From an uncultured beta proteobacterium (GTDB taxonomy: Bacteria; Pseudomonadota; Gammaproteobacteria; Burkholderiales; Burkholderiaceae), in NCBI GenBank assembly GCA_903845455.1, contig CAIMXN010000120.1, positions 1 to 5,932 of the forward strand: a stretch of 5,932 nt of DNA, read 5' to 3'. The notes beneath the pieces were generated by a model, which did no database searches, was not told the origin of the DNA, and worked only from the letters and a program-made list of their open reading frames with translations. A program made the position numbers and the translations under genes. Position 1 is the first letter of the stretch, and every line of letters starts with the position of its first letter. Positions 1 to 5,896 of the stretch are shown here, piece by piece.

Positions 1-135
1 TTAGTGATTCTTTTTATTCTTTTGGTATTGGCTAATTTAATTTCTACTCTCTTAGAGTGCGGTATCGGCCCTTGCGCTGATGATCCTATCAAATATGACG
101 GATTGATTTGGTTACGTACCCGTTTCGGATTTTAG
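1..135 (+). CDS. C-terminal end of a small membrane protein (partial, unrecognised)
   Basis: An open frame runs from the first base of the window to a TAG at 133-135 and gives 44 residues. The first 17 or so are strongly hydrophobic (LVILFILLVLANLISTLL), as in a membrane-spanning helix. A short polar tail follows, with two cysteines five residues apart (ECGIGPC), an acidic DD pair and a basic end (WLRTRFGF). The GTG at base 4 could in principle be the start, but no ribosome binding site can be judged because the window begins there, so I treat the gene as partial. It ends one base before the TTG start of the Bug receptor gene, which favours cotranscription and translational coupling. I do not recognise the family and assign no function. 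A chance open frame is possible at this length, but the hydrophobic profile and tight junction argue that it is real. Confidence 0.5.
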   Translation, partial: LVILFILLVLANLISTLLECGIGPCADDPIKYDGLIWLRTRFGF

Positions 136-136
136 T

Positions 137-1147
137 TTGTTGACTCTGCGTTCATTCACAGTAGCAAAGTGCTTCTTTGCTACAGTTCTGATGATGGGTT
201 TGCTGCTCGGGCAAGAGGCTAACGCCCAATCACCATCGAACACACCAACTTGGCCCAAACAAGCCATTCGCATTATTGTTACTTTTACACCTGGCGGTGC
301 CCCCGATATCTTGGCGCGTGTCTTAGCGCAAAGCTGGCAAGAGAGCTTAGGCGTTCCAGTCTTAGTTGAGAATCGTCCTGGCTATGGTGGCAATATTGGC
401 GCAGAAGTCGTGGCTAAAAGTGATCCTGATGGTTATACCTTGCTGATTGGAACGGTGGGTATTCATGCGATTAATGGCGCCCTTTATGACAAGATGTCTT
501 ACGATCCGATAAAGGATTTCACCCCCATTAGTTTCTTGGCGAGCACACCCAATGTGTTGATTGTGAACAAGCACTTAGGCGTGAACAATGTGCATGATCT
601 GATTGAATTAGCCAAAGCAAAACCCAATCAACTGACTTTTGGCTCTTCTGGTATTGGCACCTCTTTACATATGTCGGGCGAGTTATTTAAAGAGATTGCA
701 GGTGTTCAGATGAGGCATATTCCATACAAGGGCAGAGCCCAATCTTTGCCAGATTTATTGAGTGGTCGGATCTCGATGCTATTTGACAATCTATCTTCAT
801 CTTTGCCCCTGATTAAGGCGGGTGAAGTCCAGGCCTTAGGTGTGACGACCTTAAAACGTTCTCCAGCTGCCCCAGATATTCCGACTTTAGCGGAGCAGGG
901 CTTACATGGATTTGAGGCAACTTCTTGGTTTTCTTTAATGGCGCCTGCCAATTTGCCTAGCTCGATCCAAAAGCGCTTAAATACCTTAACGCGCCAAACC
1001 CTCAATCATCCCCAGGTACGCAATCGCTTGCTGGAGGGTGGTCTAGAGCCGGCGCCTGGCAGCCCCCAAGATTTGGCTAAATTGATCCAAGCGGAGACCA
1101 ATAAATGGTCTAGGATCGTCCATCAATCCGGGGCTAAAGTCGAGTAA
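137..1147 (+). CDS. Bug/TctC-family periplasmic solute-binding protein
   Basis: This is the extracytoplasmic receptor of a tripartite tricarboxylate-type (TTT) transporter, which captures small carboxylates or related solutes in the periplasm. Residues 1-30 form a signal peptide: basic R5 and K11, a hydrophobic core around 12-24, and a probable cleavage after ANA (30/31). The mature protein shows the Bug hallmarks: IRIIVTFTPGGAPD near 44-57, where the loop binds the ligand carboxylate, the VENRPGYGGNIGAE block at 78-90, PDGYTLL near 97-103, and the GSSGIGTSLH loop at 169-178. The length of 336 residues is normal for the family. TTG at 137 (or 140) is chosen because the next in-frame ATG (191) would cut off most of the signal peptide, and a stop at 104 with no ATG or GTG after it rules out a longer start. 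No TctA or TctB membrane partner lies in the window, so it is an orphan receptor here, as is common in Burkholderiales. The ligand cannot be read from sequence. Confidence 0.93.
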   Translation: MLTLRSFTVAKCFFATVLMMGLLLGQEANAQSPSNTPTWPKQAIRIIVTFTPGGAPDILARVLAQSWQESLGVPVLVENRPGYGGNIGAEVVAKSDPDGYTLLIGTVGIHAINGALYDKMSYDPIKDFTPISFLASTPNVLIVNKHLGVNNVHDLIELAKAKPNQLTFGSSGIGTSLHMSGELFKEIAGVQMRHIPYKGRAQSLPDLLSGRISMLFDNLSSSLPLIKAGEVQALGVTTLKRSPAAPDIPTLAEQGLHGFEATSWFSLMAPANLPSSIQKRLNTLTRQTLNHPQVRNRLLEGGLEPAPGSPQDLAKLIQAETNKWSRIVHQSGAKVE

Positions 1148-1211
1148 GAAAAAAGCGCTTTTCTTGTCAGCTTAGTATTCCCTCAAGCGTTAAATAAATA
1201 AGAATATTCAC

Positions 1212-1237
1212 TAAAAAGATGTACCAAAAAGATGCAC
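1212..1237 (+). repeat. Two tandem 13-bp direct repeats upstream of the Gly/Tyr-rich gene
   Basis: The units TAAAAAGATGTAC (1212-1224) and CAAAAAGATGCAC (1225-1237) are adjacent and match at 11 of 13 positions. CACTAA also occurs on both sides (1209-1214 and 1235-1240). The block ends 47 bases before the ATG of the exported protein gene, inside the 137-base gap that should hold its promoter. It could be an operator or simply A-rich sequence. No convincing -35/-10 pair could be placed with confidence in this gap. Confidence 0.45.
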
Positions 1238-1272
1238 TAAGCGTAGACTTAAAAGTGAGAAATGACCAATTT

Positions 1273-1278
1273 GAGGGG
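1273..1278 (+). promoter_or_regulatory. Ribosome binding site fixing the start at 1285
   Basis: GAGGGG lies six bases before ATG 1285. It supports this start over the longer open frame that begins at ATG 1219, which would bury the signal peptide inside the protein. Confidence 0.7.
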
Positions 1279-1284
1279 TCAAAT

Positions 1285-1740
1285 ATGAAACAGTTTAAAA
1301 AGTACATCCTGCTGAGCTTGGTGCTTACAGGCCTAGCTGCCGTTTTGCCTGTGACTGCCCAAGCTGGCAACGTGGGTTGGAATGTCTCCGTCGGTGGTGG
1401 CTATGGTGGCGGCTACCGACCAGCAGCATATGGCGGATATGGTGGATATGGCCCAGCTTGGCGCGGTAATTGGGCTTATGGTGGCGGCTATTATGGCAGT
1501 CCTTACGGCTATCCCTATGCGGGCTATTACGCTGCTCCAGTAGTCTTTGCCCCACCGATTGCTTATGCACCACCACCTCCACCCTTGGTATTGGCTGCGC
1601 AGGCGCAACCCGCAGTTTGGTATTTTTGCCAAGCGAGTGGGCAATATTTTCCCTACGTTCAAGAATGTTCTTCTGGGTGGCAGGCGCAAGCAGCAATTCC
1701 ACCCTCTAGTGGGGTGAAGTCACAAAGACCTGGTAATTAA
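1285..1740 (+). CDS. Exported Gly/Tyr- and Pro-rich protein with C-terminal WYFC...YFPYVQEC..GW motif
   Basis: This 151-residue protein of unknown function should reach the periplasm or cell surface. Residues 1-27 are a textbook signal peptide: basic MKQFKK, a hydrophobic core, and AQA before G28. Residues 37-82 are rich in glycine and tyrosine (repeated GGY/YGG units), and 86-100 are rich in proline with five consecutive prolines at 96-100. The C-terminal part carries W112-Y-F-C115 and YFPYVQEC (121-128) followed by G131-W132. This pattern is familiar from many small exported proteobacterial proteins of unknown role, and C115 and C128 could form a disulphide. A frame open from 1219 would add 22 residues before the signal peptide. 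I reject that start because GAGGGG (1273-1278) sits six bases before the ATG at 1285 and the signal peptide begins there. There is no lipobox. The next gene encodes a lipoprotein 68 bases downstream. Confidence 0.88.
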   Translation: MKQFKKYILLSLVLTGLAAVLPVTAQAGNVGWNVSVGGGYGGGYRPAAYGGYGGYGPAWRGNWAYGGGYYGSPYGYPYAGYYAAPVVFAPPIAYAPPPPPLVLAAQAQPAVWYFCQASGQYFPYVQECSSGWQAQAAIPPSSGVKSQRPGN

Positions 1741-1747
1741 GAGCACA

Positions 1748-1775
1748 TTGACTAGTCCAATGACATGCTTAAAAC
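1748..1775 (+). promoter_or_regulatory. Possible weak sigma-70 promoter for the glycine-zipper lipoprotein gene
   Basis: TTGACT (1748-1753) matches the -35 consensus at five of six bases. TAAAAC (1770-1775), 16 bases later, matches the -10 consensus at four of six. A start of transcription near 1782 would give a leader of about 27 bases before ATG 1809. Cotranscription with the preceding gene is equally possible, since no terminator separates them. Confidence 0.3.
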
Positions 1776-1808
1776 AACTCAACAAAATTTAGTAAAAAAG
1801 GATTTGTA

Positions 1809-2288
1809 ATGAAACGTTTGATTCTCTCCGCTGCATTAATAAGCTCTTTAGTTGCCTGTACCTCTGCACCTACCGGCCCAACGATTGCGGTGATGCCCCG
1901 CGAAGGTAAGCCATTTGAAGTCTTCCAACAAGAAGATCAACAGTGCCGTACATTTGCTGCTGGTGCTATTAAAGATGCTGGCGATGCTGCACTTAAGGAT
2001 GGTGTCACTAGTGCTGCTGTTGCTGCAGCTTTAGGCGCTGCTGCTGGGGCCATGATTGGTGGTGGTAGTCATGCTGGTGTTGGTACTGGCGCCGGTATTG
2101 GCTTGTTGGGTGGCTCTGCTATTGGCGCTATGAATGCCTCTGGTAAAGAAAATCAATCGCAGACCCAATACAACATTGCGTATCAACAGTGTATGTATGC
2201 CAAAGGCAATCAAGTACCTAGTTATGGAACACCTCATTCGGGCTTTAATCGTCCACCAAATAATTCTGGTTATAACTTGGTTAAATAA
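1809..2288 (+). CDS. Glycine-zipper family lipoprotein
   Basis: This is a small envelope lipoprotein of 159 residues. Residues 1-17 end in a lipobox (LVAC), so C17 is the lipidated residue. The next residue is threonine rather than aspartate, which by the E. coli rule points to the outer membrane. A conserved-looking QQC(46)RTFA segment follows, then a long Ala/Gly-rich stretch at about 66-112 with GxxxG-type spacing. That stretch is a glycine zipper of the kind thought to form paired membrane helices. The YQQCMYAKGNQVP motif at 125-137 (C128) is typical of this family in proteobacteria, and the two mature cysteines could pair. The last 20 or so residues are Asn/Pro/Gly-rich and look disordered. 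ATG 1809 has AAGGA at 1798-1802 with six bases between. Members are often called glycine-zipper or 17 kDa-antigen-like proteins, and their precise role is not established. Confidence 0.9.
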   Translation: MKRLILSAALISSLVACTSAPTGPTIAVMPREGKPFEVFQQEDQQCRTFAAGAIKDAGDAALKDGVTSAAVAAALGAAAGAMIGGGSHAGVGTGAGIGLLGGSAIGAMNASGKENQSQTQYNIAYQQCMYAKGNQVPSYGTPHSGFNRPPNNSGYNLVK

Positions 2289-2303
2289 GACTTTACTAAG
2301 TGC

Positions 2304-3695
2304 TTAGACTTGAACCGGCGGATGCGTTTTCTCAAAGCGTGCCGCCGTTCTTCTAAAGAGATACAGCAGTAAGCAAGCAGCTAAAGCTAGACTAATGCTG
2401 TTGCCAGCCCAGAAACCATTGGCACCTTGTAAAAATAGCGGCGTGTTACCAAAGACATTAAAGCCCAGCAGGTAACCACCACCAAGTCCTACGCCCCAAA
2501 GTGAGCCAGCGTAAATCAGCATTGGCCAGAATGCAATTCTGTAAGCGCGCAAAATAAATGCTGCAGTAACTTGCAGTGCATCGAACACTTGATAAAAAGC
2601 GATAAATAAAAATAGCGGTATAGAAAATACTTTGACCTCTGCGGGTGGATCATACAAATCTAAGAGTTGAAGTCTAAATACCCAAACTGCAATACCAATA
2701 GTGATGCAGAGCACAGTGGTAAAGAACACCGCAGACCAACCGATTTCTTCAGCACGTTCTTGTTTGTCTGCACCAATCGACTGCGATACCAAAGTCATAG
2801 TTGCAATCGAGAGGGAGAGCGGCACCATGTACATCACGGTACCCATATTGGCAACAATTTGATGGCCAGCTAAAGCGGTAGTACCTAAGCGGGCAATAAA
2901 CAATGACATAAATGTGAATGAAGTTACTTCAATCAAATAACTAAAGCCAATCGGTGTGCCTAGTTTTAATAAGGTCCAGATACGATGCCAATCCGGCTTA
3001 CTAAAATGACTAAAGATTTTAAAAGGGCGATAGAAGCGATCAAGCAACACAAAACTCAAGGTAATGATGAGCCAGAACCAACTGATGATGACGGTAGCGA
3101 CAGCACATCCTGGTCCGCCCATCCCTTCTATTCCGAAGCCACCATAGATGAAGAGTAAATTAAGTGGTAACTTCAGACCAAGGCCGATTAATTGCACCAC
3201 GGTAATCACGGCAGGACGAGAGACGGCATTGTGAAGTGCCATCAGTACGCGCATCCCCATGCTAGCTGGTAAGCCCAGGGCTAGGATGTCAAGATACAGC
3301 CTCGCTTTACCTTGAATGACTGGATTGAGCCGTGAGATGGCCAACAGGTAATCTGCGTTTAAGAGAATCAAACAACCTAACACCGTTAATCCTAAAGCGA
3401 GCCAGGTAGCTTGACGCACTTCTTCACCGATTTCATCATAGCGTTTAGCGCCAAAGAGTTGCCCGGCAATTGGTGCAAGTGCGGAGATCACACCAGTCAA
3501 GCCAACGTAGATGCTAATGAAGATCGCTGAGGCCATTGCTAGCGCGGCAAGATCTTCTGCCGAATAGCGTGCAGTCATGGCAGTATCTAAGACACCAAAC
3601 GCAATGACGGCTAGTTGGCCAATGAGAAGAGGGCCGGCCAGTTTTAGTAAAGCAGGAATATCCTCGCGCAGACGCGATAATTTAAAGTGCAGCAC
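2304..3695 (-). CDS. MATE family multidrug/cation efflux transporter (NorM-like)
   Basis: This is an inner-membrane antiporter expected to export organic cations or other small molecules in exchange for H+ or Na+. Its 463 residues are close to the roughly 457 of E. coli NorM, and the hydrophobicity fits 12 transmembrane helices in two lobes. The first lobe opens with LLKLAGPLLIGQL and GVLDTAMTARYS (34-45), followed by APIAGQLFGAKRYDEIGEEVRQ (74-95). The second opens with LLKLGTPIGFSYLIE (242-256), followed by TTALAGHQI (272-280) and LSLSIATMTLVSQSIGA (293-309). D37, E256 and D372 lie one position past D36, E255 and D371 of Vibrio cholerae NorM, the residues linked to cation coupling, so the ion-binding site looks intact. 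GTG at 3695 is the start. It is preceded by GGAG with six bases between and begins 3 bases after the stop of the upstream membrane protein gene, so the two are probably cotranscribed and coupled. The substrate cannot be predicted. Confidence 0.95.
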   Translation of the reverse strand: MLHFKLSRLREDIPALLKLAGPLLIGQLAVIAFGVLDTAMTARYSAEDLAALAMASAIFISIYVGLTGVISALAPIAGQLFGAKRYDEIGEEVRQATWLALGLTVLGCLILLNADYLLAISRLNPVIQGKARLYLDILALGLPASMGMRVLMALHNAVSRPAVITVVQLIGLGLKLPLNLLFIYGGFGIEGMGGPGCAVATVIISWFWLIITLSFVLLDRFYRPFKIFSHFSKPDWHRIWTLLKLGTPIGFSYLIEVTSFTFMSLFIARLGTTALAGHQIVANMGTVMYMVPLSLSIATMTLVSQSIGADKQERAEEIGWSAVFFTTVLCITIGIAVWVFRLQLLDLYDPPAEVKVFSIPLFLFIAFYQVFDALQVTAAFILRAYRIAFWPMLIYAGSLWGVGLGGGYLLGFNVFGNTPLFLQGANGFWAGNSISLALAACLLLYLFRRTAARFEKTHPPVQV

Positions 3696-3698
3696 CCA

Positions 3699-5417
3699 TT
3701 ACTCCGCGCTGACTTGATAGAGTCTGAGTCGTTCATCGCGATCAGAAGCGCGACGATCTTCCCAGAGAAGGATTAATTTCTTATTATTGAGCTGAGCATA
3801 AGCCCTTGCTTCGGATTGATTATGCGTCAGCATCCAATGGCAGCTCGGGTCATCGCGCAAGTTCAGTTTTGTAAAGTAAGAGAAGGACGCCAATTGGGCA
3901 GAGCCAATATTAGTGGTATCAATGCAACCCGATTCTTTAGTGACTACTTGCGAGAGACGCGCCGCTACATTGCGATAGGTCTTAGCGTAGTTAATCGTAG
4001 GCAGCCATAAAGTCATGAGTAAGACCCACATCAAAGTCGTACCCGATGCAGAAATGATTAAACAACGCCAAATTTCTTTGGGAGCGCGTGAGGTTCTCCA
4101 GCGGACTACGGCTATCCAAATTGCGGTAATGATGATTGCAATAATAAAACCTAACCAATGAAATTGACCCTGAAAGCCTGGCAAGAGGCGCGCAATATTG
4201 GCAGCGGTGGTTTCTGGAAAGCCAGTCATCTTTGCTATCCAAATAATCCAGATGGCTAGTGCGATGAGGGTAAAGCTAAACATCGCCAGCCAGTCAATAA
4301 AGCTAATGAGGTTGCGTTTAAGAATGGGCAAGCTAAAAGCGGCAATGATAGCCAGACTTGGAATGAGAATCATCAAGTCATGTTCATTCGCGTCTACGCG
4401 AAAGAGGACATAAATCAAGCAAGCAATAAACAAACTGAGTGGAATGCAAAGGTGTGGTGCGCGCCAAGCAGCCGCAGTCTTCACGCGACCCCAATGCGCT
4501 AAAGAAATCATGGCTAGCGGCCAAACAGGCCAGGCGTAGGCCCAAAAGTTCACACCTAAAAAACTCAGTGATTCAAGTGAAGGGCTTGCACGCATCTCTG
4601 GCATATTGCGCCAGCCATCTTCGGCGATGTGACGCCACTCTGGTGTGATGTTGCCCAAGTACCAAAGCATTGGCCAAATAGCAAAACCGATCAGACCCAA
4701 AACGCTACTGGTTAGCGTCCAACGAAAACGCAACTTTGCATTGCTGGCGATGACTGCAATGATGGTGGCTGTAACTACCAGTAGACTGAGCGTGAGGTTG
4801 CTCGATAAGGCAACAATGATGATGCCTAGACCAGTCCATAGACCGCCTTGCCAAGGTTTATCTAATCCACGGATAGTGCCGTATAAAACAATACTGATAC
4901 CCATGAGTTGCGCCATCATGGGTGTGGTTTCATGCGCGCGCTGTGCAAGACCTACGCAGGCCAAGAAGATGAGCAAAGCGCCATCAGCCAAAGTCATGCC
5001 ATAGTTCTTGCGATTAGGATGACCGCCTACTGCGAGTGCCATGGGTTGCACTTCAGTTCTACGACCTAAAAGATAAGTGGCATACCAAATGGCTAAGGCA
5101 GCAGCAAAGAAACAAATGGCCGAGTACAGACGAGCAGCGTTAGCTGCACCAATCCAAGAGCCAAACAGATCGATGAGGATAGCGCCCATCCAATATGGCA
5201 ACGGTGCGCCAAGAGAAAGATCACGTCCTGCTAAATGCGGAACAATCCAATCGAGAGAGTTACCGCGAAAGAGCGTCCACATGCCACCAAAACCAATCGC
5301 ATCTTCATTTTTCCAAGGATCACGGAAAAAGAGACCCGCAAAACCATAGATCAAAGTCAGCGCAAAAATAATGATGCGCGGAATGGAGTTAGTGGCGGCG
5401 GCGGTAAGTTTGACCAT
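3699..5417 (-). CDS. Polytopic membrane protein, probable ArnT-like GT-C glycosyltransferase
   Basis: This 572-residue protein has about 12-14 hydrophobic segments, starting with 13-31, and a soluble C-terminal part of roughly 100 residues after the last helix (about 462-473). The layout matches ArnT/PMT_2 glycosyltransferases, which move a sugar from a polyprenyl-phosphate donor to a target on the periplasmic face. After helix 1 comes an acidic loop, RDPWKNEDA (32-40), where this superfamily keeps its catalytic Asp/Glu. Then come GAPLPYWMGA (70-79), resembling the ArnT KPPLxYW block, and AANAARLYSA (91-100), resembling its aaRL segment. EHDLMILIPSLAI (345-357) fits the late transmembrane region. 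ATG 5417 is the first usable start, because an in-frame stop sits at 5423-5421, but no Shine-Dalgarno site precedes it and the leader is pyrimidine-rich. The gene is upstream of and coupled to the MATE gene. Donor and acceptor are unknown, and a non-enzymatic membrane protein is not excluded. Confidence 0.7.
   Translation of the reverse strand: MVKLTAAATNSIPRIIIFALTLIYGFAGLFFRDPWKNEDAIGFGGMWTLFRGNSLDWIVPHLAGRDLSLGAPLPYWMGAILIDLFGSWIGAANAARLYSAICFFAAALAIWYATYLLGRRTEVQPMALAVGGHPNRKNYGMTLADGALLIFLACVGLAQRAHETTPMMAQLMGISIVLYGTIRGLDKPWQGGLWTGLGIIIVALSSNLTLSLLVVTATIIAVIASNAKLRFRWTLTSSVLGLIGFAIWPMLWYLGNITPEWRHIAEDGWRNMPEMRASPSLESLSFLGVNFWAYAWPVWPLAMISLAHWGRVKTAAAWRAPHLCIPLSLFIACLIYVLFRVDANEHDLMILIPSLAIIAAFSLPILKRNLISFIDWLAMFSFTLIALAIWIIWIAKMTGFPETTAANIARLLPGFQGQFHWLGFIIAIIITAIWIAVVRWRTSRAPKEIWRCLIISASGTTLMWVLLMTLWLPTINYAKTYRNVAARLSQVVTKESGCIDTTNIGSAQLASFSYFTKLNLRDDPSCHWMLTHNQSEARAYAQLNNKKLILLWEDRRASDRDERLRLYQVSAE
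3702..3705 (-). promoter_or_regulatory. Ribosome binding site for the MATE gene, inside the end of the upstream gene
   Basis: On the minus strand GGAG is followed by TAATGG and then the GTG start at 3695, giving six-base spacing. The site overlaps the last codons of the glycosyltransferase-like gene, so ribosomes finishing that gene pass directly over it. An overlapping ATG (3699-3697) is out of frame. Confidence 0.7.
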
Positions 5418-5454
5418 GAGCTAAGTAGGAGGAGCAGGTAAATTCAGCGGCAAT

Positions 5455-5478
5455 AAAAAAGGCAGCAAACGCTGCCTT
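5455..5478 (-). terminator. Intrinsic terminator of the L31 gene
   Basis: On the minus strand an 8-bp perfect stem, AAGGCAGC paired with GCTGCCTT (5478-5471 and 5466-5459), encloses a 4-base loop. It is followed by an unbroken run of six T ending at 5455. This is a standard Rho-independent terminator about 70 bases after the L31 stop codon. It ends only 37 bases before the start codon of the next minus-strand gene. Confidence 0.85.
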
Positions 5479-5487
5479 CATTATCTC

Positions 5488-5520
5488 GCAGGGGAGGGGC
5501 TAACACCCCAAAATCCCTGC
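5488..5520 (-). other. Nested hairpin in the L31 3' untranslated region
   Basis: An outer stem GCAGGG/CCCTGC (5488-5493 with 5515-5520) encloses an inner stem GGGG/CCCC (5496-5499 with 5506-5509), with an asymmetric internal loop and a 6-base apical loop. It lies between the L31 stop codon and the terminator, and would form in the L31 messenger. It has no T-run of its own, so it is not a second terminator. It could protect the 3' end of the transcript. Confidence 0.5.
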
Positions 5521-5548
5521 TATGAGTAAGTCTGTGCCAAAGCCCAGA

Positions 5549-5896
5549 TTAAGCCTTCTTTTTAGAAGTCTTTTCTGCAGCTTTAGCTTCTGCAGCAGCC
5601 GCTTTTTTCACGGCTGTTTTAGCAACGCCATCACCGGTAGACTTAGCAACTGCTTTAGTACCGAATTTCTGACGGAATTTCTCAACCCGACCAGCAGTAT
5701 CCATAATCTTCTGGGTACCAGTGTAGAAAGGGTGTGATTCAGATGAAGTTTCGATCTTAGCCAATGGATACTCAACGCCATCTTCCCACTTGATTTTCTC
5801 TCTAGTGTTCATGGTGGAGCGAGTCTTGAAGCTGAAGTTGTTTGAAACGTCTACAAAGACGATTTCACGATATTCGGGGTGAATGCCAGGTTTCAT
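5549..5896 (-). CDS. rpmE2: Ribosomal protein bL31, type B (zinc-independent), with Ala/Lys-rich tail
   Basis: This protein of the large ribosomal subunit sits at the central protuberance and bridges to the small subunit. Residues 1-79 are the type B core: MKPGIHPEYREIVFVDVS at the N-terminus, EDGVEYPL (38-45), SSESHPFYTG (51-60) and TAGRVEKF (67-74). The protein has no cysteine, so it lacks the CxxC zinc site of type A L31, as type B proteins do. Most type B proteins stop near residue 80-90. This one runs to 115 with a tail (80-115) in which 22 of the last 35 residues are Ala or Lys, ending TSKKKA. ATG 5896 is preceded by AGGA with six bases between. A hairpin and a clear terminator follow the gene. 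In many Burkholderiales this gene follows rho, which would lie outside the window. In E. coli and Bacillus the type B paralogue is induced by zinc starvation, but no Zur site can be judged from the 36 bases available. Confidence 0.96.
   Translation of the reverse strand: MKPGIHPEYREIVFVDVSNNFSFKTRSTMNTREKIKWEDGVEYPLAKIETSSESHPFYTGTQKIMDTAGRVEKFRQKFGTKAVAKSTGDGVAKTAVKKAAAAEAKAAEKTSKKKA

Noticed and set aside
1148..1165. Palindrome AAAAGCGCTTTT just after the Bug stop codon as a terminator
   Set aside because: There is no loop, the stem would be mostly A-T pairs, and no T-run follows beyond the palindrome itself.
1219..1284. Longer N-terminus for the Gly/Tyr-rich protein starting at ATG 1219
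   Set aside because: It would place 22 polar residues before a perfect signal peptide, and the ribosome binding site GAGGGG fits ATG 1285.
1325..1702. Minus-strand open frames of 118 and 125 codons opposite the Gly/Tyr-rich gene
   Set aside because: Their composition mirrors the repetitive Gly/Tyr codons of the real gene. They have no signal, family motif or plausible ribosome binding site.
2296..2307. CTAAG-TG-CTTAG inverted repeat between the convergent lipoprotein and MATE genes as a bidirectional terminator
   Set aside because: Five A/T-rich pairs around a two-base loop, with no T-run, are too weak. It also overlaps the MATE stop codon.
3682..3699. ATG overlapping the stop of the glycosyltransferase-like gene (TAATG) as the MATE start
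   Set aside because: It is in another frame and reaches a stop after five codons. The in-frame GTG at 3695 has a good ribosome binding site.
4645..5004. Plus-strand open frame of 119 codons opposite the glycosyltransferase-like gene, and similar shorter ones at 5077-5349 and 5235-5441
   Set aside because: They are antisense to a long membrane protein gene with strong family-like features. The residue patterns are basic and Met/Ser-rich with no recognisable domain.
5427..5434. AGGAGGAG on the plus strand as a ribosome binding site
   Set aside because: No start codon follows at suitable spacing, and no plus-strand gene begins there.
5389..5481. A 30-codon minus-strand open frame (MKAAFAAFFIAAEF...) spanning the terminator and the start of the glycosyltransferase-like gene, as a leader peptide
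   Set aside because: It runs through the terminator hairpin, has only a poorly spaced GAG before it, and its Ala/Phe content follows from the stem and T-run sequence.
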